Of a DNA stretch of 13,443 nucleotides, positions 7,021 through 13,443 are shown one piece after another. This DNA comes from Planctomycetota bacterium (GTDB lineage Bacteria; Planctomycetota; Phycisphaerae; UBA1845; PWPN01), in the NCBI GenBank assembly GCA_016209665.1, contig JACQVT010000719.1, forward strand, positions 1 through 13,443, written 5' to 3'. The notes beneath the pieces are model-generated. The model saw nothing but the letters and a program-made list of their open reading frames with translations, was not told the origin of the DNA and did not search any database. Both the position numbers and the translations under genes were made by a program. Position 1 is the stretch's first letter, and every line of letters starts with the position of its first letter.

Positions 7021-7061
7021 AGACTGCGTAGGTTATCACAATCGTGCGAGCCTGCCAGCGT

Positions 7062-7090
7062 TTGACGGTGGCGCGGGTGGAAAATACACT
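7062..7090 (+). promoter_or_regulatory. Predicted sigma70-type promoter of the VWA-ExbBD operon
   Basis: TTGACG (7062-7067) and TACACT (7085-7090) are separated by exactly 17 nt in the gap between two divergent genes. The -35 matches the consensus at five of six bases and the -10 at four of six. Transcription would start near 7097, just ahead of the ggag ribosome-binding site at 7101-7104, giving a very short leader. On the other strand I found only weak promoter-like matches for the divergent gene. Confidence 0.45.
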
Positions 7091-7110
7091 CGGCAGCGAC
7101 GGAGCAGGGC

Positions 7111-8085
7111 ATGGGCGCGGAATCGACCCTGGTTGCGGCGGTAAGGTCGGGTGGTCCGGTCAGCCGGCTGGTACGCTCCAGCGCATTCGCCTGGATGCTG
7201 TCGGTCGCGCTGCATGGGGCGCTGTTCCTGGTGTTCTACCAGTTGGGCTTCGGCAAGGCCGCGTCCGTCCGCCGCCTCATCATCCCCGAGGCGCGGCTGG
7301 CCGTCGGCCCGGCCCCGGTGCTGCCCCGGCCCGATGCCCCGGTGAAGTTCGCCTCGGAAGACCCCGGCGCGGCGGCGCGGGCGGCGACCCGGACGCCGCG
7401 GCTGGACGAACTGCCCATCGTCAGCGTCGAGTCGCGCGGCCCGGGTGCCGCCGGCGTCGTGGTTTCGGGACCGCCGCTGTTGGCCCTGCCCGGCGTGGAC
7501 GCAGCGGGCACCGGTACCGCGCTGGGTTCCGCCGGCGCGGGTGGAGGGCCGGCGGCCTTCGGGCCGGTCAGCCGGTTCTTCGGCCAGGCGGGCAACGCTT
7601 ACAAGGTGGTCTACGTGGTGGACGTGTCGGCCTCGCTGATGTACTACACCGACGACATCATCCGCGAGATGCAGGACTCGATTCGCGATTTGCTGCCGAC
7701 GCAGGAGTTCCACATGGTCCTGGCCATGCCCCGCGAGATTCGCGAGTTCGAGCCGCGCCGGCTCGTGCCCGCCAACGCCCGCTACAAGGGGATGGCCTAC
7801 GACTTCATGCGGGTGATTGCCGGCGTGCCCAAGCCCGGCAAGGCCGATCCGATCGAGGCCATGCGGCGGGCGTTCGCGGCCCGGCCTGAGTTGATCTACT
7901 TCCTGACCGACGGCGACTACCCGGACGTGGAGTCCGACCTGGAATCGACGCTTAAGGAACTGAACCGCGCCGGCGACGTGAAGATCACCGTGATCGGGTT
8001 CGATCCGTCCCCCGCCCCCCGCGCCCTCCTGGAGCGCATCGCCAGAACGAACGGGGGGCACTGCCGGTTCGTGGAGCCTAAATGA
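7111..8085 (+). CDS. VWA-domain protein with a TonB-like N-terminal membrane anchor
   Basis: 324 residues; ggag at 7101-7104 lies 6 nt before the ATG. Residues 1-26 are cytoplasmic, and about 27-47 form one transmembrane helix reading AWMLSVALHGALFLVFYQLGF. Ser31 and His35 have the S-x3-H spacing of the TonB/TolA 'SHLS' helix, the part that contacts ExbB/ExbD or TolQ/TolR; the later Leu and Ser of that motif are not kept. Residues about 50-160 are a Pro/Ala/Gly-rich linker. The C-terminal VWA domain begins with KVVYVVDVSAS: Asp171, Ser173 and Ser175 form an intact DxSxS metal site, and TDGDYPD (Thr266-Asp267) supplies the second acidic loop. It should face the periplasm. It heads the operon with ExbB and two ExbDs, so I infer it is the energised partner. 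The family label VWA is firm; the TonB-like role is a hypothesis. Confidence 0.88.
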   Translation: MGAESTLVAAVRSGGPVSRLVRSSAFAWMLSVALHGALFLVFYQLGFGKAASVRRLIIPEARLAVGPAPVLPRPDAPVKFASEDPGAAARAATRTPRLDELPIVSVESRGPGAAGVVVSGPPLLALPGVDAAGTGTALGSAGAGGGPAAFGPVSRFFGQAGNAYKVVYVVDVSASLMYYTDDIIREMQDSIRDLLPTQEFHMVLAMPREIREFEPRRLVPANARYKGMAYDFMRVIAGVPKPGKADPIEAMRRAFAARPELIYFLTDGDYPDVESDLESTLKELNRAGDVKITVIGFDPSPAPRALLERIARTNGGHCRFVEPK

Positions 8086-9305
8086 ACGTCTGGCCGCACG
8101 GACATCGTGACACGCTTGCCACTGGATGGCGTCGGGTGTGCCTGCTTGCAGCGGTGCTGGCCGCCGCCGCGCGGGGCGACGTTATCGCGGTCAAGGGTCA
8201 GCCGCCGCTGGTCAACACGCGGATCGTGCGGCTGCACGAGGGCAGGCTGGTCTGCGTGACCGACCCGGGCGGCGAGCAGGCCTTTCCGCTCGACCAGGTG
8301 GACTACATGCAGGTCACGGGTTGGCAAATGTTCGATCTGGCCGAGAGGCAGCGGCGGACGGGCGATTGGCATCGGGCCGCTGGCAGCTATGAGAAGGCGC
8401 TGGCGGAGTTGGAGGTGGGCGCCGAGCCATCCAGTGCGACGGACCCCGCGCCGCCGGCTGTCGTCGCCTCCGACGACCCGCTCGACCGGCTGCTGCTGGT
8501 GAAATGTCGGCTGATCCAGGCCTGCGACGCCCAAGGCCGGTTCGAGCGGGCGGTGGAGCTGTACCTCGACGTCATCGAGCGGATGCCGGCGGTCGTCGAG
8601 ACGCTGCGTCCGCGACGCTTCCCGGAGACCGGCCTCGCCTGGATCGACACCGCCGGGCGGCAGGTGGACGCCGTCATCGCCCGCCGCGGCGCCGACGACG
8701 TCGCCGCGTCGCTGCGCCGTTGGCGGGCCACCTGGCCCAAACCGGCGGCGTCGGCCCCGGAATCCACCAGCGTGGCGCCTATGGTAGCCGACGTCGATCC
8801 GAGGCTGCGGGCCGCGGTGGCCGAGGTCGCGGGCCTGGTCCAGTCCGGTCGCGCGAACGAGGCATTGTCACGTATCGATGGGCTGCACGACCAAGTCCGC
8901 GGCACACCGCGGGCGGACGTGTTCTACTGGCAGGGACGCGCTGTGCAGTTGAAGATTCCACCGGCCGCGGCCACGCGACCGGCGGAGGGCGGGGCGGGGC
9001 AGGTGCTCGGGGTCATGGACCGGCAGGATGCCGGTCCCACACAAGCAGACCGGCAAGCTGCCGGTCCCACAAATGTCGATCCCACACTGGCCCGGGCGGG
9101 GCTGGCCTACTTGCGGGTGGCGGTCCATTTCCCCGGACACCCGCTGGCGCCGGAGTGCCTGTACCGCGCCGGTGAGTTGTGTCGGCAGGCGGGGCGAACC
9201 GAGCAGGCGAAGTCGCTGTGGGCGGAACTCATCGCCACGTACCCGCAAACGCGGGGCCCCGACGGCACGGTGTGGGCCGACCGCGCGCGGGAGGAGCTGA
9301 AATGA
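8082..9305 (+). CDS. Exported TPR protein of the ExbBD operon
   Basis: 407 residues. Its ATG overlaps the upstream TGA (ATGA at 8082-8085), suggesting translational coupling. Residues about 17-32 (RVCLLAAVLAAAARG) are a signal peptide or anchor. A short beta-rich segment follows (DVIAVKGQPPLVNTRIV...), then helical repeats of TPR type: MFDLAERQRRTGDWHRAAGS, KCRLIQACDAQGRFERAVEL, VAGLVQSGRANEALSRIDGL, and YRAGELCRQAGRTEQAKSLW. TPRs bind other proteins, so a scaffold role in the periplasm is likely. Residues 313-334 (DRQDAGPTQADRQAAGPTNV) are the translation of an inserted DNA repeat and lie in a linker between helices. No catalytic motif is visible. Confidence 0.85.
   Translation: MNVWPHGHRDTLATGWRRVCLLAAVLAAAARGDVIAVKGQPPLVNTRIVRLHEGRLVCVTDPGGEQAFPLDQVDYMQVTGWQMFDLAERQRRTGDWHRAAGSYEKALAELEVGAEPSSATDPAPPAVVASDDPLDRLLLVKCRLIQACDAQGRFERAVELYLDVIERMPAVVETLRPRRFPETGLAWIDTAGRQVDAVIARRGADDVAASLRRWRATWPKPAASAPESTSVAPMVADVDPRLRAAVAEVAGLVQSGRANEALSRIDGLHDQVRGTPRADVFYWQGRAVQLKIPPAAATRPAEGGAGQVLGVMDRQDAGPTQADRQAAGPTNVDPTLARAGLAYLRVAVHFPGHPLAPECLYRAGELCRQAGRTEQAKSLWAELIATYPQTRGPDGTVWADRAREELK
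9018..9087 (+). repeat. Tandem REP-like hairpins inside the TPR gene
   Basis: Two 30-bp units begin at 9018 and 9048. Each starts with a hairpin (gaccggcaggatgccggtc; gaccggcaagctgccggtc) followed by ccaca, and a decayed third piece, gatcccacac, follows at 9078-9087. Stems have 8-bp arms and 3-nt loops. The loops differ (gga, agc) while the stems are identical. The same unit in the opposite orientation is at 58-81. The array has no stop in the gene's frame. On the opposite strand it reads GTGILPV and GTGSLPV, a phrase common in spurious translations of such repeats. Confidence 0.75.
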
Positions 9306-10039
9306 TGAACGTTGCCTTGGGTGCGATTTCATGGATGGGCCGCGGCGGGCTGGTCCTGGCCGCCGAGGACCTGCGCGGGCCGTCGGTGTTCCAGCACTTC
9401 GTCGTCGCGGGCGGCTGGATCACCTGGTGCCTGCTGATCCCACTGTCGATGGCCACCGTGGCCCTGACGATTCAGTACCTGATCACCATCCGCCGTGCGA
9501 CTCAGATGCCGATCTCGCTGGCCAAGGCCCTGGTCGCCGCCGCCAGACAGGGTCAGCGGCGAAACATTCTCGAGACCACGCGCGATAGCGACACCATGCT
9601 CGGCCAGGCTGCCTACGCCGCTGCTCTGCACACCGCCGACGGCATGGACGCCGCCATGGCCGGCGTCGATGAAGCGGTCGAGGACCGGGTCGGCCGCCTC
9701 ATGCGGCGGGTCGAGTACCTCAGCGTCATCGGCAACGTCAGCCCCATGATCGGCCTGCTGGGCACGGTCGTGGGCATGATCCAGGCCTTCAACCGCATCT
9801 ACACCGCCGGCGGCGGCGTGCCCGAGACCAGCAAGCTGGTCGGCGACATCGCCATTGCCCTGGTCAACACGTTCTGGGGACTGGCGATCGCAATCCCGGC
9901 CCTGACGATGTATGCGTTTTTCCGCAACCGGGTGGACGCCTTCGCGTCGGATTGCATCCGGCTCTCCGGCGGGCTGGCAGCGTCGCTGGTCGACGCCGAA
10001 CGGACAGCGGGCGCCGCGCCCGCCACCGCACGCACCTGA
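9302..10039 (+). CDS. exbB: ExbB/TolQ/MotA-family proton channel subunit
   Basis: An inner-membrane subunit that, with ExbD, converts proton flow into movement of a partner protein. The ATG at 9302 overlaps the previous stop (ATGA at 9302-9305) and follows ggaggag at 9290-9296, giving 245 residues. An N-terminal hydrophobic stretch is followed by transmembrane helix 1 (about 38-63, GGWITWCLLIPLSMATVALT), a cytoplasmic domain, then the family signature GNVSPMIGLLGTVVGMIQAF (144-163) in helix 2 and VNTFWGLAIAIPALTMYAFF in helix 3. Thr155 and Thr190 match the channel-lining threonines of helices 2 and 3 in ExbB. The symbol denotes the family; sequence alone does not separate ExbB from TolQ here. 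Confidence 0.95.
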   Translation: MMNVALGAISWMGRGGLVLAAEDLRGPSVFQHFVVAGGWITWCLLIPLSMATVALTIQYLITIRRATQMPISLAKALVAAARQGQRRNILETTRDSDTMLGQAAYAAALHTADGMDAAMAGVDEAVEDRVGRLMRRVEYLSVIGNVSPMIGLLGTVVGMIQAFNRIYTAGGGVPETSKLVGDIAIALVNTFWGLAIAIPALTMYAFFRNRVDAFASDCIRLSGGLAASLVDAERTAGAAPATART

Positions 10040-10072
10040 TGACCCAACGTTTGCCCTGGGATTCCACTGCTT

Positions 10073-10513
10073 ATGGCAGACGCTCGCAGACAACGCGGTC
10101 CCGCCGGCTGGCACTTCAACATGACGCCGCTGATCGACGTCACGTTTTTGCTGCTGACCTATTTCATGCTGGCCAGCCACTACGCCTCGGCCGAGAAGCC
10201 GGACATCGCCCTGCCCCGTCCGCACGAAAGCCAGGCCCAGGACCGCCCCTTGCAGGAGAAGATCTACGTCAACGTGCTGTACTACGGGCCGCGCAGCGAG
10301 CCGACGCTGATGCTGGGACCGGTGCGGATGGAGTCGCTCGATGAGTTGAGGGCCCGGCTCACCGTCGTCGGCCGCGCGGACCCGCAGACCCAGGTGGTGC
10401 TCCGGGCCGATCGTAACGTACGTTACGGCGAGGTCCGCCAGGTGATGGAGGCCGTCGCCGCCGCCAATCTGCCCCGCTTGCAGGTGGTGGCGGAGCTGGA
10501 GCCGCGTCCATGA
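10073..10513 (+). CDS. exbD: ExbD/TolR-family subunit, first copy
   Basis: 146 residues with one N-terminal helix (about 20-36) carrying NMTPLIDVTFLLLTYFML. Asp22 is the proton-carrying aspartate of the family. The periplasmic part ends with the usual ExbD/TolR fold features: VVLRADRNVRYGEVRQVMEA, then a final beta strand. The 33-nt gap to exbB is the largest inside the operon, and the ribosome-binding site is weak. An ATG at 10039 overlapping the exbB stop is out of frame with this protein. The normal family length and motif leave little doubt. It probably forms a mixed dimer with the second ExbD next door. Confidence 0.94.
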   Translation: MADARRQRGPAGWHFNMTPLIDVTFLLLTYFMLASHYASAEKPDIALPRPHESQAQDRPLQEKIYVNVLYYGPRSEPTLMLGPVRMESLDELRARLTVVGRADPQTQVVLRADRNVRYGEVRQVMEAVAAANLPRLQVVAELEPRP

Positions 10514-11064
10514 ACGCCCACGACGAATGGCAAGCGCTGCTGCCGCCCGAACCCGCCGGGCCGGACGATCGGGCCGGCGCCTCGGCGTGCCGACGCCGCA
10601 TCAGCTTTCGTCGCCGGCAGCGCAAGATTCCCTACGTAATCACCCTGAACCTGACGGCGATGATCGACACCATCTTCAACCTGCTCTTTTTGTTCATCAT
10701 CATCAGCCGGTTCGGAGCCATCGAGGGGATGTTGCCGGCCAGGTTGCCGGCCCGGGTGGCCCAGGCCGCCGCGCTGCCCGCCGCCGAGCTGCCGCGGGTG
10801 CCCATCCGCATCCGCCTGATCCCGGATGCCGCGAATCCGGCCGGCTGCCGGGCCACCATCGATCGCTTCAATGAAACGCCGGTCGAGCTGAAGGCCCTGC
10901 CCGCCGCCCTGCGGCGCATCCGCGACGCGGGTGTGGGTTTCGACCGGGCGACGCCCGTGCACCTGCTGGCCCGCGACGATGTCGCCTGGGACCACGTGGT
11001 CAACGCCTACAACGCGGCCATGGCCGCCGAGTTCGGGAAGATCTATTTTGCCGGGTCGTCGTGA
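10510..11064 (+). CDS. exbD: ExbD/TolR-family subunit, second copy, with a long basic N-terminal extension
   Basis: 184 residues; its ATG overlaps the first exbD stop (ATGA at 10510-10513). The transmembrane helix (about 42-66) contains LNLTAMIDTIFNLLFLFIII with the family aspartate at Asp53, so it should conduct protons. Compared with the first copy it has about 30 extra cytoplasmic residues, ending in a strongly basic patch (CRRRISFRRRQRK, 27-39), and PLID is replaced by AMID. The periplasmic domain ends VAWDHVVNAYNAAMAAEFGK, matching the terminal helix of the fold. The two copies are too different to be a recent duplication, which fits division of labour. Confidence 0.92.
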   Translation: MNAHDEWQALLPPEPAGPDDRAGASACRRRISFRRRQRKIPYVITLNLTAMIDTIFNLLFLFIIISRFGAIEGMLPARLPARVAQAAALPAAELPRVPIRIRLIPDAANPAGCRATIDRFNETPVELKALPAALRRIRDAGVGFDRATPVHLLARDDVAWDHVVNAYNAAMAAEFGKIYFAGSS

Positions 11065-11067
11065 ACC

Positions 11068-13443
11068 ATGATGCCTGTACGTCCGAGCCGTTGTTCAGCC
11101 TGCCTGCTGGTGCCGTTGGCGTTCGCGCTTCCGGGCCCGGTCGCCGCGCCGCCCGGACCAACCACGCAGCCGTTGCCCGACGTCGTCGACGACGTGGTGT
11201 TGTTCGAGACCCTGCGGCGACACGGGCTCGATGATTGGCTCCAGCAGTATCTGGCCGACGTCCCGCCCGCGGACAAAATCGGCGTCGCCCTGGCCGAGCG
11301 ACAACGCCTGTTGACTCGGGCCGCAGCGCCTGGCCGCTCCGCCGAGCAGGCCCGGGCCGATGTCGTCGAGGCTGGTCGACTCCTCACCGATCTGATCGCC
11401 GGGCACCCCGACGATCCCCGCAGCCTCCGCTGGCAGCTCGAGTTGGCCCGCGACTACCTCGAACGACAGTGTCCGTCGGCTTTCGAGAACTTGTTGATGT
11501 ACGAACTGCCCGGCCGGGATACGGCCATCGCGCGGGACTTGGCGAGCCGGACCATCGAGACGCTGCGCGAGCTGCGGCGTCGGATTGCCGACACCTGGAA
11601 GTCCGTAGAGGACCTGGACGAGTTCACCCTCACCGCCGTGCGCGGCTCTGGTTCGTTGTCCATGCTCGAATCGCTTGACGCTACCTCCGCGATGCTGATG
11701 ACCTGGGCGAAACTGTACCGGGCAGCCAGCGCCGGTGCCGACACGGATGACGGGCAACGAGTTGCCGCGTTCGCCGAGGTCCTCGCCGACGTGACGAAGT
11801 CCGGCTGGCTGGACCTGCCGCCCGGCCGCGAACCCGAGCAGGCGGGGGCATCCCTCATCGCCGCCGTCGCCGAGCGTCAGACCGGCCAATACGACCAGGC
11901 CGAAGGACGGGCCCGCCAGGTCATCGCACTGCTGGGTCGGATCACCGACCGCGCCGTTCGACAACGATTGCGGCAACTGGCCTTGCTCGCCGTCCTCGAG
12001 CAGATTCGGGCCGGCCGCGACGCCGGCCGGTACGACGCCGCCCTGCAGGGGATCGAGCCGGCCCGTCAGTGGTTCCTCAAGAATCGGCCGGATGAGCCGG
12101 CCCCGTTGGTGGCGATGGCCCTGCTCGAGGCCAGCATCCTCTCGCGCCGTCAGCAGTCCGTCTCCCAGCGGTCGGTCCCTTCGCGGCGGCCCGCCGCTTG
12201 GCCCGCCGCTTGGCTGCGGTCGTCGGAATGCCTCGACGCGATGCAGCGCTTGTGCAGCCTGTCATCGGCCCACCGCGACCTGCTGTACGCGGTTCTCGCG
12301 GCGTCACTGGGGTCGGTTCCGTTCGCCGATGATGTCCCGCCCTTCGGCCTGCAACTGCTGGTCGGAGCGGCGGTCGCCGACGCCGATTTCAACTCCACCG
12401 CGGACGCCTCCATTGCCGCCGGCCGGCTGCGCGACACCATCACTGCCGCTCGCCGGCCGATCGCCGCGGCGACGACCCAGGGCCACGCGCCACTGGCGGG
12501 TGAGATGCGCTACCTGCTCGGCCGGGCTCTCGCCGAGCAGGACAACCGGCTCGATGCGGTGCAGGTCCTCGCCGACCTTGTCGAGCAGTTCCCCGCGCAT
12601 GATCGCGGCGACGCCGCGGCCCGCCGGGCGGTGGGCCTGGCCACGGAAGAACTGCGTCGATCGGGTCCCGGCGGTTCACCGGCGTCGCGGGCGGCATTCG
12701 TACGGGCGGCTCGAATCCTGCGTCAGCGCCTGCCCGCCGATCCGAGCGCAGCGGAGTTGACCTATGCCGTCGCCGTCGCCCTTGAGAACGACGCCCGCTA
12801 CGAGGATGCCGCTGCCGAGTACGCGAGCGTGCCCGCCGGCCACCCACGCTCGCCTGACGCCGCACTCGGCCGGCTCCGCTCCTGGCGACAGGCGCTCGAT
12901 CAGGCGTCGGCCGATCGGCCACTGGACGCCACCGGTCTGGCCGGCCTGGCGGATCAGGCCAAGGCTGCCATCCGAGAGGTGCAGCGAACCGCGGTCACGC
13001 GCCCCGCACCCGGCGAGGCCGGCACCACTGGCCGCGGTCCCGATTGCGGCGAAGGTTCGCTGATCCTGGCCATCGCCGAACTGCTGAATCACCCGGCAGT
13101 GGGTGGGGCGGACGAAGCAGCTCGGCTGATGCGGGACTTCGATGCCCGCTTCGCTACGTGTCACGACCTGCTGGGGCCGGCTTTGCGGCAGCGGATTCTC
13201 GCCCTCAGACAACTGAGGAAATTGCAGGAAGCCCGCGGTATGGTGGACCGCTATCTCGCCGCCGATCCCGAGAACGCCGGCACGGTCATGGCCGGTCTGC
13301 TCCAGGCGATGCACGACGAGACCCAGGCCGCGTTGCGGCGCGGCGACGCCGCCGCCGGCACCGTCGCCGCCGAGGCGGTCCAGTTGGGCCAATCGTTGAT
13401 CGATTGGGCGGCGGCCCGGCCCGGCGGAATGACGCCTCTGAAC
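11068..13443 (+). CDS. Large exported TPR-type protein, incomplete at the window edge
   Basis: An open frame of 792 codons from ATG 11068 (a second ATG follows at 11071) to the last base, with no stop. It begins 3 nt after the second exbD stop, so it belongs to the operon. The N terminus (MMPVRPSRCSACLLVPLAFA, cut near PVAA) looks like a signal peptide. The rest is helical and Ala/Arg/Leu-rich with many TPR-like pairs, for example ERQTGQYDQAEGRARQVIAL, YLLGRALAEQDNRLDAVQVL, and VAVALENDARYEDAAAEYAS. It probably acts as a periplasmic scaffold for the ExbBD machine. Residues near 365-385 are low complexity and include a 12-bp tandem duplication. No enzyme motif is seen. The C terminus lies outside the window. 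Confidence 0.85.
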   Translation, partial: MMPVRPSRCSACLLVPLAFALPGPVAAPPGPTTQPLPDVVDDVVLFETLRRHGLDDWLQQYLADVPPADKIGVALAERQRLLTRAAAPGRSAEQARADVVEAGRLLTDLIAGHPDDPRSLRWQLELARDYLERQCPSAFENLLMYELPGRDTAIARDLASRTIETLRELRRRIADTWKSVEDLDEFTLTAVRGSGSLSMLESLDATSAMLMTWAKLYRAASAGADTDDGQRVAAFAEVLADVTKSGWLDLPPGREPEQAGASLIAAVAERQTGQYDQAEGRARQVIALLGRITDRAVRQRLRQLALLAVLEQIRAGRDAGRYDAALQGIEPARQWFLKNRPDEPAPLVAMALLEASILSRRQQSVSQRSVPSRRPAAWPAAWLRSSECLDAMQRLCSLSSAHRDLLYAVLAASLGSVPFADDVPPFGLQLLVGAAVADADFNSTADASIAAGRLRDTITAARRPIAAATTQGHAPLAGEMRYLLGRALAEQDNRLDAVQVLADLVEQFPAHDRGDAAARRAVGLATEELRRSGPGGSPASRAAFVRAARILRQRLPADPSAAELTYAVAVALENDARYEDAAAEYASVPAGHPRSPDAALGRLRSWRQALDQASADRPLDATGLAGLADQAKAAIREVQRTAVTRPAPGEAGTTGRGPDCGEGSLILAIAELLNHPAVGGADEAARLMRDFDARFATCHDLLGPALRQRILALRQLRKLQEARGMVDRYLAADPENAGTVMAGLLQAMHDETQAALRRGDAAAGTVAAEAVQLGQSLIDWAAARPGGMTPLN
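12190..12213 (+). repeat. 12-bp perfect tandem duplication
   Basis: cccgccgcttgg occurs twice in a row, giving PAAWPAAW at residues 375-382 of the large TPR protein. It keeps the frame and lies in a low-complexity Arg/Ser/Pro-rich stretch between helical repeats, so it is probably a slippage product in a linker. Confidence 0.7.

Noticed and set aside
5845..7065. A 406-codon plus-strand open frame opposite the helical protein gene
   Set aside because: Its translation is Gly/Arg/His-rich and low complexity, as expected for the antisense of a GC-rich gene, while the minus-strand frame has a signal peptide and regular helices.
9018..9087. CRISPR array
   Set aside because: There are only two near-identical 30-bp units in direct contact with no spacers, no cas genes, and each unit is a self-complementary hairpin.
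9179..9301. A longer ExbB starting at a GTG near 9179
   Set aside because: The extra 41 residues overlap the TPR gene and look like out-of-frame translation; ATG 9302 has a strong ribosome-binding site and an ATGA overlap.

Overview
The window looks like GC-rich chromosomal DNA from a member of the Planctomycetota, probably near the Phycisphaerae. The evidence is the 'NTTYYWRIDEVN' motif, dockerin-like Asp/Gly-rich C-terminal tails with a paired 'CLSG/CMSG' pattern, an ExbB-ExbD-ExbD cluster with TPR partners, and a high density of short palindromic repeats. This is inference from sequence character; there is no rRNA or other marker gene in the window.

Layout. (1) 1-1974 is an accessory, partly decayed region. 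It holds the tail of a dockerin-type secreted protein split by a 72-bp palindromic insertion (37-108), a secreted beta-propeller-like protein with two Asp-box-like motifs (487-1542), and an orphan dockerin tail with no start (1639-1827). (2) 1975-3405 is a concentrative nucleoside transporter (CNT family) with an in-frame, about 129-bp nested inverted repeat in one loop. (3) 3573-5813 is a secreted glycosidase-like protein of the (alpha/alpha)6-barrel type, preceded by a 72-bp palindrome (3449-3520). (4) 5902-7020, minus strand, is an exported helical repeat protein, convergent with the glycosidase and divergent from the next operon. (5) 7111-13443 is one tight plus-strand operon: a von Willebrand A (VWA) protein, an exported TPR protein, an ExbB/TolQ proton-channel subunit, two different ExbD/TolR subunits, and a large exported TPR protein that runs off the window. 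Three of its junctions are ATGA start/stop overlaps. A consensus-like promoter (7062-7090) lies just upstream.

How the genes work together. ExbB/ExbD complexes use the proton-motive force to move a partner that has a single N-terminal transmembrane helix (TonB or TolA). No ordinary TonB or TolA is visible here. The VWA protein carries a TonB-like helix (LSVALHGA, with Ser and His spaced as in TonB/TolA) followed by a long periplasmic linker and an intact metal-binding VWA domain. I infer a proton-driven envelope machine in which the VWA protein is the moving part and the TPR proteins are periplasmic partners. One TolQ-like plus two TolR-like subunits is also the make-up of the Myxococcus AglR/AglQ/AglS gliding motor, which makes this operon the most interesting part of the window.

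A second theme is short palindromic repeats: at least four kinds, two of them inside open reading frames without breaking them and one splitting a gene.
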